From positions 62,001 to 126,000 of IMG/VR virus record IMGVR_UViG_3300045125_000158: a DNA stretch of 64,000 nucleotides. One strand, 5' to 3'. Below, piece after piece: positions 9,048-18,953 of the stretch (positions within the stretch are counted from its first letter, which is position 1; the number at the start of each line of letters is the position of its first letter). The position numbers were made by a program, and so were the translations under genes. Source of the stretch: a virus. The notes beneath the pieces are model-generated. The model was not told the origin of the DNA, ran no database searches, and saw only the letters and a program-made list of their open reading frames with translations.

Positions 9048-12000
9048 TTATAAAGCTATCGACATTGCAATAACAAACGCCTCAGTAGCTCCACCTGCTA
9101 TTCCTGAGAATCCTGAAATACCAGAATATCCTGAATAACCACTGTTGCTTGAATAGCCACTAAGACCAGAATAACCAGAATAACCACTCGTGCTCGAATA
9201 TCCTGAATAACCAGAGATACCACTGTAACCAGAATAACCGCTAAAACCTGATATGCCTGAATATCCTGAATATCCACTTCTGCCCGAATATCCACTATAG
9301 CCACTTATGCCTGAATATCCGGAATAACCGCTATACGCCTGAATATCCAGAATACCCAGAAACACCTGAATATCCACTATAACCTGAAATTCCGCTGTAG
9401 CCAGAATATCCACTATCGCCAGCTCTTGTAAAACTTACTTCATAAACATCTGATACACTTGGCGATCCAGAGTTGACAACGTTTGTTACAGAAACAATAG
9501 CTCCATCAGTCTGCATCGTAATTGCAGTTATATTAAATATAGAAAACTGTGTTGGGTTAGTGTTTTTTACAAAAGTTAAACTGCCTTTTATTGCATTTGT
9601 ACTGTCATCCCAAGTATTAATCCAGCCTGAAATGTTTCTACTTAAATTATCTGTATAACTAAAATATATAGATGTACAGGTTGACAAGGTATCATTATTT
9701 GTATAAAAATATTTTTGGCGAATAGATGCCTGGAAGATATATAATATATTGGTATGTTGTAGTATTTGCTCCTAAGCCTTTGTATCCACTATATCCAGAG
9801 AATCCACTATAACCACTATAACCACTATAACCACTAATACCTGAGTATGCACTATAGCCACTAATGCCTGAATAACCAGAATATCCGCTTATTCCACTAT
9901 ATCCTGAATACCCACTTAAAGATATCAAGCTCCAATAAGTAGGACTTATATCTGGTTGATTTCCTAATTGGAAACTTAAACTTACGTAACTACTTCCATT
10001 ATAAGTTACAACATCATTCTTGTTATATGCAACACCAGAATCCCAGGTGCCTACATAATTAAATCCTAATCCACTATAGCCACTATAACCAGATATTCCA
10101 CTGTATGCAGAGTATCCGCTTCTACCTGAATATCCACTATATCCTGATATTCCGGAATATCCAGAGTAACCACTAACTCCAGAATATCCACTATAACCAC
10201 TTCTGCCAGAATATCCAGAAATACCACTGTATCCACTATAACCACTAATACCTGATATGCCTGAATATCCTGAATATCCACTCACGCCAGAATATGCACT
10301 ATACCCACTAATCCCCGAATATGCTGAATAACCTGACAAACCAGAATAACCAGAGTAACCACTTGGGCCAGAATATCCAGAATAACCGCTTGCTACTATA
10401 GCCCGAATAACCACTAGGTCCTATATACCCAGAATAACCAGATAATCCACTTGCGCCTTGTGAACCCTCGTAGATACCTGTAGACAACATGCTATAGTGA
10501 TCAGTGCCTTCATAATAGTAGTAGACAGTAATGTTACTTGAATGGGTTGTTTGCACATAGATTTTTAGAACCAAACGATCGGCTGCGTCAAGATAATAAA
10601 CACTTGTAAAAGCATAATTGCTTATAAATAATTCAGGGTTAGCAAGACTTGTATTTGTTAATTCATCAGAAGTTGTGCTAAAAATAAGCGTTTCGGTTCC
10701 ACCATTACTTCGTTTATAGAGCTTGTAAACAAAAGTTGTTACACCATTAGCACTATCAATTGCATAAAATGTATTGAACCGCCAAACGCCAACAGGTATA
10801 GAAGTAATCGCAGGTTGTCCATAATTAGTTATTAGAGATACTAATAATTTTTGCCCGTCACCCGATGCAACTGTTGTATTATAACTTGTTTCAGCATCAA
10901 AATCGGGCACCTTATCCCATTGATAATAACCACTGACACCATGCGTGGGATCATAAACTAAGTCATCATGATTTGTGGGATAAAATATAACACCAACCGC
11001 AGGTAATCCACTAAAGCCAGAAAAACCGCTTGCACCACTATAGGCGCTATATCCGCTTATACCACTATAAGCAGAATAACCAGATCTACCACTATAGCCA
11101 CTGTATCCGCTTGTTGATGAATAACCTGAATATCCAGAAATTCCTATATAACCGCTATATCCACTAATTCCACTACCGCTATAGCCCGAATATCCACTAG
11201 GACCGGTCATAGCAAAATTGAAGCCGCACAAGTCCGTATCATCAAGAGCATCAGCTGGTGTTGCCAAAACAGTTACTGATAATTCATAATAAGTTGTACG
11301 ATCCGTAATCGAATTTATTTGAAGATAAGATCTTTCAGTGGCAGCTGATCCTCTTATACTTATGTAGGCTCTACTGGCATACGCTGAATTAAGCATAGTG
11401 CTGACTAAGGTATACGCATTGTTGCCAGAATAGTCAGTGTAATCTAACCATAGCTTGGTTATTGCAGCCTGATTTGCTGGACTGTCACAGTGAAAACTTT
11501 GCGAATCGGGCGCAACATTTGTTGACTTTGCTGTATCAAATATATAGAAAAACAAACCACCAACAAGCGCCTACAGCACCAGACGCTCCTGAATAACCAC
11601 TATAACCAGATGCAGCTTGAATAACCAGAATAACCGCTAATACCAGAGTAGCCACTGTAACCAGATACTCCGCTATAGGCAGAGTAACCGCTACGACCAG
11701 AATATCCCGAATAGCCACTTAATCCAGAATACCCACTATAACCAGATGCTGAAGAATATCCACTATAACCACTAAAACTACTGAAACCAGAGTATCCACT
11801 TATTCCGGAATATGCAGAATACCCACTTATTCCGCTATAAGCACTATATCCGCTTACGCCAGAATATCCAGAGTATCCGCTGATTCCAGAATAAGCAGAA
11901 TATCCACTATTTCCTGAGTAACCGCTATAGCCACTAAAGCTACTATATCCAGAGAATCCACTTATTCCGGAATATGCAGAATATCCGCTTGTTCCTGAAT

Positions 12001-12670
12001 AACCACTGTAACCACTACCGCTAAATCCTGAAAAACCGCTCAGACCTTCAATGCCCGAATATCCCGACCTACCATTTCCTACTATGGTGAATGCAATTTT
12101 GTCATCTGTAGTAAAAGACGCATTAAAATAACGATTTATTACTGGCCATGAATAGATAGCATTTACATAGGTAAGTGGCCCTGTAATTTCAAAAATTGCG
12201 TTATTATTTTCATTTCCATATTTTCGCAAATCTATAAAATCACCAAATTTTATAGTTTGCAGCCAATTTTCGGTACTAATAAATCCAATATTATATGCGC
12301 TTACTTGCAACTCTGTTGCTGAAGAAATGTCAACATTATTCAAATTAACATATCTTTCTGGTGGCGGAGCGGAAACTGTAGAATCCCAATAATAAAGATT
12401 TACGTTGCCAACAATAATACCATCAACACCAGAATAGCCACTATAGCCTGAACGTCCACTATATCCAGAATAACCACTATAGGCACTATATCCACTATAG
12501 GCAGAATATCCGCTATACCCAGAAAAACCACTGCTGCCTACCGCTTGAGGCTGGTTTATCCATTTTTGTGTAGCATCATCATAAACAAGGATATCGCCAT
12601 CAACTGGTGATGACAAATTAACGTCGCCCTGTTCTTTAATACCATCAGGTATGCGAAATGCTGAACCCAA
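9048..12670 (-). CDS. Collagen-like (Gly-X-Ser)n fibre protein 4, many frameshifts
   Basis: About 1,200 residues after joining at least six frames. The N-terminal region (FRIPDGIKEQGDVNLSSPVD, then DILVYDDATQKWINQPQA) resembles phage fibre N-termini. Long (Gly-Tyr/Phe/Ile-Ser)n tracts follow, interrupted by globular modules. One module at about 12070-12420 contains YINPxx-like strands. One at about 10480-11000 is large and beta-rich. A carbohydrate-binding-like module at 9917-10065 reads VGTWDSGVAYNKNDVVTYNG. A last module at about 9420-9700 contains ISGWINTWDDSTN and VYEVSFTRAGDSG. It ends GGATEAFVIAMSIAL. The start is uncertain: TTG at 12670, or a frameshifted ATG about 15 bases upstream. 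Confidence 0.8.
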
Positions 12671-12721
12671 AGTAGATGCTCCATATCATAGTTGCTATGA
12701 CTATGAATTATTACAAAAAAT

Positions 12722-13218
12722 TTATACCATGTCCTTGTGCTGTGCCAACAATTTTTCAACTGCATCAACAACTATATTGGGCTCGACAAAATCTACCGTA
12801 TTGAATTCAACAGCTTCCCAAAATCCAAATTGATCAGGTCTCAAGTTCTTACGATCTTTCAACAGATTCACATTTTGATCATAACCAAAAATATTCGGAT
12901 CAGATTTACCGAATATAACAACGCCCCTCTTTTGGTAGTATGTAGCAAAGTGCTGAAAAAAGAATCTACAGAAATCCAACAATCTGCGTCATTCAATAAT
13001 TCACGTAATTCCACCAAGCTGAGATTAAATTTTAATTCATTAGCGCCAACGTTTGCTTCACCATTTACTCCAATCTGTATAATGTAATATCCTTTAAAAC
13101 GCAACATATTCACAACTTCTTTCCAATAAGGATAATTTTTAGGATTTATCTTTTCAGGATCAGTTGGATTTTTCTTTCGCAATTTTTGCGCATATGGGCT
13201 TATTATAATTTTTTTCAT
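12722..13218 (-). CDS. GT9-like glycosyltransferase half, frameshifted
   Basis: It starts MKKIIISPYAQKLRKKNP at ATG 13218 with AGGAG nine bases upstream. The frame changes near 12970-12985. The joined product, about 165 residues, has the pattern of the C-terminal Rossmann half of heptosyltransferase-type (GT9) enzymes: LRELLNDADCWISVDSFF, then QHFATYYQKRGVVIFGKSDP. The matching N-terminal half seems to lie at the C-terminus of the preceding gene, which it overlaps by four bases. The two products may act together or once have been one enzyme. Donor and acceptor are unknown. Confidence 0.65.
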
Positions 13219-14243
13219 AGCCACTTGCTCCTAAATGCATCTACAAGCTTGCCTTTCCAATTCTTTTCCGTCATAAATTTATAGATATTATGTTCTTCTA
13301 TTTTATTATCAATCTTTTGTGCATCGCCAATTGAGATAAGCGGGATATTATCATCAGCAAAAACTTCTGGATATGAAACTGCAAGTATCAAGTTTTTATC
13401 GTTATACTTTTCTTTAATTTCAGGCAAAATCATCTTAAATGCATAATGATCACCCATACCGCAGTCTAATACAATTATCTTATTTTCCTTGAAGTAGATA
13501 CCGTATTCTTTTAATTTACGTGCGAATATTTTTTCATCATGTTCCCAGAAAAATTCTGATTCATACGATCTGATACCACCGCTAGGTGATCGCAAATGCC
13601 AAATAACTGCACTTGAATCAACTAGCAACTTATAACCTGCGCGTTTCATTTCATACGTAAACATGGTTTCTTCACGATGACCAACAGGGCTCAACTCCAT
13701 GCAATAACCATGCTTTGCCGCCTCTTTACGAAATAAGAAACTATTATTCATGTGATCAACTTCTTGGACGCCACTGAATCTAAACCATTGCAAATTAGGT
13801 TTTGTGTAAATATCTTCTATTTTGCTTGAAGCAATTCCAGTATGTACATGATTTTCACCAGGAACGAGAACAAGGCCGCTAATTGCCCCAACATCATCAG
13901 CTATATGACTGACTAAAATCTCAAGAACATTTGCTTCTGGTGTATCATCATCATCAACTCGCCAAATCCATTCGGTATTAGCCACATGTATAGCCATCTG
14001 GTGATTATGAACTTGTCCTTTTCTTTTTCCAAAAATACATTCAAACTCTATATTTTTTGTGGCAAATAGAGCGAATATGCTTGCATAAACAGGATCGTTA
14101 CGCAGATCCTTCTGCTCGCCATCATCAAACATAAGAACTTTCTTTGGTTTATATGTTTGCTGTGCAATACTTAGCAGGCACATAGGCAGCGTTGTGTTAT
14201 ATCTATTTTTTGTAGAAATTTCTACGGTAACATCAATGTGCAT
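13215..14243 (-). CDS. GT2 glycosyltransferase fused to a GT9 N-terminal-like domain
   Basis: 342 residues, no frameshift. Residues 1-230 form a GT-A fold: VEISTKNRYNTTLPMCLLSI, a DXD-type WRVDDDDTPEAN for metal and nucleotide-sugar binding, and a later SPVGHREETMFTYEMK segment. Residues 255-342 start KIIVLDCGMGDHYAFKMILP and resemble the N-terminal half of GT9 enzymes. The next gene supplies a GT9 C-terminal half. The start overlaps the end of the FkbM methyltransferase gene. It belongs to the sugar island; the acceptor is not evident. Confidence 0.8.
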   Translation of the reverse strand: MHIDVTVEISTKNRYNTTLPMCLLSIAQQTYKPKKVLMFDDGEQKDLRNDPVYASIFALFATKNIEFECIFGKRKGQVHNHQMAIHVANTEWIWRVDDDDTPEANVLEILVSHIADDVGAISGLVLVPGENHVHTGIASSKIEDIYTKPNLQWFRFSGVQEVDHMNNSFLFRKEAAKHGYCMELSPVGHREETMFTYEMKRAGYKLLVDSSAVIWHLRSPSGGIRSYESEFFWEHDEKIFARKLKEYGIYFKENKIIVLDCGMGDHYAFKMILPEIKEKYNDKNLILAVSYPEVFADDNIPLISIGDAQKIDNKIEEHNIYKFMTEKNWKGKLVDAFRSKWL

Positions 14244-14919
14244 CTTTATTAGCCTCGTGTATAAATTCTATTGTTGCTAAATCACCCGAAACTGCATCGC
14301 CTTCATAAAATCTTTTACCAATCTTATAACCAATAAGATCCATCAACTCAAAAACCTTTTCGTCATTTGTTTCTATAAAAATTGGTGGCCTATATTTTAG
14401 TATCGTTCGCATGGCACCCAACAATACATTATACTCTGCTCCCTCTACATCTATTTTGATGAGAGTAACATTCTCAATGTTGAAATTATCTAGAGGCATG
14501 ATATCAACATCATTGCCGTCAACAACTTTGATCATGCCAGAATTATTTTCTTTTGGCTCTATAATCTTGCATTTACCTCTGATTGCTCCCAAGGCGCAGT
14601 TATATGCAATTACTTTTTGATCTGCGATATTTTTCTTGAGCAAATTGTAATTAGCTACATAAGGCTCAAAACAATAAATAAGTTCATGTTCGAGAAAGTT
14701 AGTAAAATATTTTGCATGATTACCTATATTTGCCCCAACATCAACTATTGTATTATGTTTTGGATACATTTTCTTTATATATCGCAAAACATAAAATTCA
14801 TAGAACTCTTTGTTTATTTGTAAGATATTAGAAATATATTCGGGTTGATCATAAATGTTTATTGCTATTGTTCTATTTTCTTCAAATATACTTATTTCTT
14901 TAGTTGCGGCAAGATTCAT
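14233..14919 (-). CDS. FkbM-family SAM methyltransferase
   Basis: 228 residues starting MNLAATKEISIF at ATG 14919, which follows GGAGG by five bases and overlaps the stop of the RmlA gene as ATGA. Motif I reads IVDVGANIGNHAKYFTNF (SAM binding), motif II CFEPYVANYNLLKK. The FkbM-typical IKIDVEGAEYNVLLGA is near residue 150. FkbM enzymes O-methylate sugars or other hydroxyls in surface glycans and natural products. In this operon it probably methylates a sugar made or transferred by its neighbours. Confidence 0.88.
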   Translation of the reverse strand: MNLAATKEISIFEENRTIAINIYDQPEYISNILQINKEFYEFYVLRYIKKMYPKHNTIVDVGANIGNHAKYFTNFLEHELIYCFEPYVANYNLLKKNIADQKVIAYNCALGAIRGKCKIIEPKENNSGMIKVVDGNDVDIMPLDNFNIENVTLIKIDVEGAEYNVLLGAMRTILKYRPPIFIETNDEKVFELMDLIGYKIGKRFYEGDAVSGDLATIEFIHEANKDAH

Positions 14920-15652
14920 TTTTCCTCCATCATGCAATTTCTTGCAATTTGATTTGCTTTAAATAAGCTCTCAAAAGTACCTGCGTCAGTCCATTCATCG
15001 GTCAAAAATTCGTAACTCATCAAAGATTCATCAATATAAAGATTATTCACATCTGTAATTTCTAGTTCATTTCTTTTACTCGGCTTGATTTGCTTGATAC
15101 GATCAAATACGCTATTGTCATACAAATACATACCAGTAACAGCAAAATTACTCTTGGGCTTTTTTAGGCTTTTCTTCAATTCCCACCAACTTTCCATCAA
15201 TTATATTAGCAACTCCAAATCTTTCTGGATTATCAGTTTTGCTAAGGAAAACTTTTGCACCCGAATTAAAATTTGCAACGGATGATGCATTGAATTTCTG
15301 CGCTAAAAATATTATCGCCCAAAATAACGTTAACATTTGAGCCACAAGAAAAATTTTCTGCTAGGCTTAACGCTTGAGCTATACCACCAGCCTCATCTTG
15401 TACTTTATATGAAAATTCCACATTATATTCTTTACCACTACCAAGCAATTGAGATATGTGTCCGCAGAAGTCAATACTAGTCACAATCAAAATTTCTTTA
15501 ATCCCTAAATCAATGAGTGTACTCAATGGATAGAATATCATTGGCTTATTATATATTGGCAACAGGTGCTTATTTGTAACACGAGTAAGTTGACCAAGAC
15601 GAGATCCAGTTCCACCAGCAAGCAAAACGCCTTTGATATAATTTTCTTTCAT
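14916..15652 (-). CDS. rmlA: Glucose-1-phosphate thymidylyltransferase (RmlA), two frameshifts
   Basis: It starts MKENYIKGVLLAGGTGSRLG; GVLLAGGTGSRL is the nucleotide-binding signature. The motif continues NKHLLPIYNKPMIFYPLSTL, VQDEAGGIAQAL and NVILGDNIF. Shifts near 15290-15340 and 15170-15200 lead to NPERFGVANIIDGK, VGIEEKPKK and FAVTGMYLYDN, then to LTDEWTDAGTFESLF. Joined length is about 244 residues, slightly short for RmlA. It makes dTDP-glucose from glucose-1-phosphate and dTTP, the first step of the dTDP-rhamnose route. GAGGTG precedes the ATG at 15652. Confidence 0.9.
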
Positions 15653-15676
15653 TAAATACACCTCAGATTAACTTTC

Positions 15677-16489
15677 TTATTGACAATAATTGAATACACA
15701 TCTTTCCATAGCATCAATTGCCGAAGGCATATAAATACCCATATTGTCTAATTTTTGCACACTCAGCACACAGTTTGATCTACGAACTAATGTCATTTTA
15801 TCGAGTTCATTTTCTTGTATAAGTTGATAATCCAACTTTTTGCCGGATATCTTTTCATAATGCTGCAGAATACGACCATGCGTTATGCCACCACGATTTA
15901 CTACGTTATAAATTCCTACAGCATTCTTCTGCAACAATGCCTCTGTAGCTACTAAAAGATCAGGTACATAAGTTATTGAATTGCTTGCTTCAACAATCTT
16001 GTTATAATTTAATAGTTTTGATAATAAATTTCGCGAATTTCTATTATGATGAAATGGCATACGAATTCTTAGTTGCAAAACAGGCAGAATCTTTTAAATA
16101 CCTTTCGGATACAATTTTTGTCCATGCATAATAATTACCATCCCAATTAGGAATATCTTCTTCAGAATAACCTTTTCCATCATTATCGCCTTGATATGTG
16201 CATCCACTACCAATATGCACCATTTTGGCATTATATTCTTTACATGAATTGTAGATGATAGTTGGTAATACTACATTAGCAAAAAAGTATCTTCTTTGTT
16301 GCTTTCGCACCAATCAATATTTGGTCTACCAGTTTTGCCTGCACAATTGATAACTACATCTGGTTGATAATAATTAAGTAAATCATCCATCTGCTCTTGC
16401 GTCATTATTTTATAAGTGTAACAATAACAATTAAAGTATTTGCTATACTCTTGACCTAAAAAACCGTTACCAACAATAAGATGCTTCAT
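15677..16489 (-). CDS. RmlD-like NAD-dependent sugar reductase/epimerase, two frameshifts
   Basis: Three frames join to about 270 residues. The Rossmann start is MKHLIVGNGFLGQEYSKYF. PDVVINCAGKTGRPNIDWCE follows. After a shift near 16280-16310 comes MVHIGSGCTYQGDNDG, then YYAWTKIVSERYL, the YxxxK catalytic pair. After a shift near 16060 come YVPDLLVATEALLQKNAVG and IYNVVNRGGITHGRI. The order resembles RmlD (dTDP-4-dehydrorhamnose reductase) and related short epimerases. It lies between RmlA and a methyltransferase. Exact substrate cannot be read from sequence. Confidence 0.78.
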
Positions 16490-16496
16490 TATTACC

Positions 16497-17170
16497 TCAT
16501 TTTTTCTTCACAATCGCTGTGATACTTCTGCTGTCTCCACGTACATCGAACACTTCTATTTTATCGGTATTGGTAGCAATATAATTCACGTTTTCCGGCG
16601 ATAGGTAGATTGTCTGTAAAAACTTTTGGTCTGCATATCTTTTTATTACGTTATATACGGTGAATTCGTAATCCGGAGTAATTTTATGATAAGCCATATG
16701 ATTAGGCCATAACTACCTAATGAGGCATGTAAGTCTTCTATGATGTAGTAACCACCTTTTTTAAGATACTTAAAAAATATACCCCAAGTTATTTGCGTAT
16801 GTATAGTATCATGTCCGCCATCATCTATGATAATATCAAAATTACCACCATACATTTCTACGAATAATTTGATTTTTTCCTCATCTATTTGGCTACAATT
16901 AAAGCTACTAATTCTATCTTCATGTACCAAAAATTCGGGTACATAATCTATTCCAAAAATTGCCGCATAAGGAAAATATTCTTTCCACATACGTAGGGAA
17001 GCACCTTTAAAAATTCCAATTTCAAGAACTCGCCGTACTTTGTGTCTAGATTCGTAGAATATATTATTATATATAGATGCAAAATTATGCGGCAAAAAAT
17101 TAGGGTCATGTTGATATATACTACCTTTGTCAGAGCCATATTTGTCAGCCAATTCCGTAAGAAGATCCAT
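16497..17170 (-). CDS. Class I SAM methyltransferase, frameshifted
   Basis: The start MDLLTELADKYGSDKGS at ATG 17170 overlaps the RmlB stop as TAATG. DKYGSDKG and VLEIGIFKGASLRMWKEYFP (motif I) are typical of sugar O-methyltransferases related to macrocin/mycinose enzymes. FDIIIDDGGHDTIHTQITW and GGYYIIEDLHAS complete the core. A shift near 16700 leads to MAYHKITPDYEFTVYN and the C-terminal end. Joined length is about 224 residues. It probably methylates a deoxysugar produced by the adjacent Rml-type enzymes. Confidence 0.8.
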
Positions 17171-18131
17171 TAGGGTCTGCTCCAACAATTTGAAACAATA
17201 TTACTGCAATACCACTCAACTGTTTTGGCAAGGCCATCTTTAAACTGATATGAAGGTTGCCAACCCAATTCTTTAAGTTTACGACTATTTATATCATATC
17301 GTAAATCATGCCCCAATCTATCAGGGACAAATTCTATAAAACTTGCATCTTTATTTAATAAATCTAAAAGCATACCTGTCAACATCAAATTTGTAACTTG
17401 ATTACCGCCACCAATATTGTATATCTGACCTGGCTGACCTTTATCTAATATTAATTTTATAGCACGGCAGTTATCTTCAACATGAATCCAATCTCTTATG
17501 TTTTGTCCATTTCCATAAATAGGAACCGTTTGATTGTCAAGTAATCTCTGAATAAAAAAAGGTATTATTTTTTCTGGATATTGAAATGGTCCGTAATTAT
17601 TAGAAGACCTTGTAATTATAATATTTTGATTGAAAGTCTTGTGTGCAGCGATACACAACATCTCAGCAGATGCCTTTGATGCACTATATGGGCTAGAGGG
17701 CCTAAGTACGTCATCTTCACGACTTGACCTGTCTGTTTTGTTTAGAGATCCATAAACTTCGTCAGTTGATATTTGCAAAAATTGTGCAACATTCTTTCTC
17801 TACAAATCTGCAGGAGATTGTTTACTCCAACAATGTTGGTTTGCACAAAAACGTCTTGGGAATCTATAGATCTATCTACGTGACTTTCTGCTGCAAAATT
17901 TACAACTATATCATCTGGCTGCACAATATTGTAAATTGATTCGTAATTACAAATATCAGCAATTACATATTCGTAATTTGTAAAAATAGAAAATTCATCA
18001 TGCACCAACTTATTTGCAGCATAAGTCATTTTATCAATGTTTAATATTGCTGTTTGCGAATCATCTTTTAAAAGACAGCGTATAAAATTTGATCCAATAA
18101 AACCAGCCCCACCAGTTATAACATATCGCAT
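17170..18131 (-). CDS. rmlB: dTDP-glucose 4,6-dehydratase (RmlB), one frameshift
   Basis: It starts MRYVITGGAGFIGSNFIRCL; GGAGFIGSN binds NAD. NFAAESHVDRSID follows. Near 17770 the frame shifts and continues as STDEVYGSLNKTD, with the catalytic YSASKASAEM and RSSNNYGPFQYPEKIIP, both typical of RmlB. The end overlaps the methyltransferase start. Joined length is about 320 residues, normal for the family. It converts dTDP-glucose to dTDP-4-keto-6-deoxyglucose. Its ATG at 18131 overlaps the stop of the upstream glycosyltransferase as TGATG. Confidence 0.92.
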
Positions 18132-18941
18132 CAAATATCTCCAGATTTAAATATTTCAAATGATTTTTCGTTGGGCATATCAACCGTGCCAGTCCAATTA
18201 CCTTGCAGAGCAAGAAACTGCATATTATTAGTATCGCTGAAATTCAGGGCCAAACTTTACACCGGTTTCTTCATAAGCTCCAGCATACTCCACATCATAA
18301 CGCAGCCATCCCAAATGTTCAGCATATATGTTAGTTCTACCATACATTAATCCCCGATATTCGCAGAAAGCGTTATAACCATGCATTCCAGGTCCATTCT
18401 GACCCATATTACAGGAAATGAATTCCATGAAATCTTTTGTTCTCACTGTATAAAACCATCCGTCAGTGTTAATATTCCAAAAATCAATATTTGGTAATTT
18501 TTCTTGCGGAATATTTTCTATAAAAACATCATTTTTATGGTCAATGTGCATTGTTCTTTGCAATTGCACGGACACGGCTCCAATAAAATTATTATTCTGC
18601 AAAAGCATAGAACATTTTTTCAACCAATTATTTTGCGGATCAATAATTTTTAAATCTAAATCAGTAAAACATAAATATTCATATTTCTTATAAATATCTA
18701 ATAAATATTTATTTATCAACCATACATTGCCAAAATAGTTTTTGTACATCTGTATATAAGCATAAATACTTTTATTTTTTAACAAATGCTTACAATAGCT
18801 TTGTATAAGATGTGAGCGTGTTGACTTATTATCTATAATAATAAAATCAACATGATCATTATAATTAATTACACTGTCTACTGATGGAATCAAAAAATCT
18901 AAAATTTTCCAACATCTACCAACAACTAGAGTGCTCTTCAT
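18131..18941 (-). CDS. Glycosyltransferase-like protein (GT-A type), one frameshift
   Basis: About 270 residues starting MKSTLVVGRCWKILDFLI. It has a GT-A-like core: VDFIIIDNKSTRSH, then YLCFTDLDLKIIDPQNN with a DLD metal-binding motif, then a C-terminal WFYTVRTKDFMEFIS region. Near 18240 the frame shifts and continues to EKSFEIFKSGDI, ending at the TGATG junction with rmlB. The family within GT-A is not certain. It probably adds one sugar of the same glycan as its neighbours. Confidence 0.68.
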
Positions 18942-18953
18942 CAAAAAGCCTTT

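Noticed and set aside
9048-12670. CRISPR-like short repeats
   Set aside because: The periodicity is 9-36 bases, in frame with glycine triplets, with no separate spacers and no cas genes.
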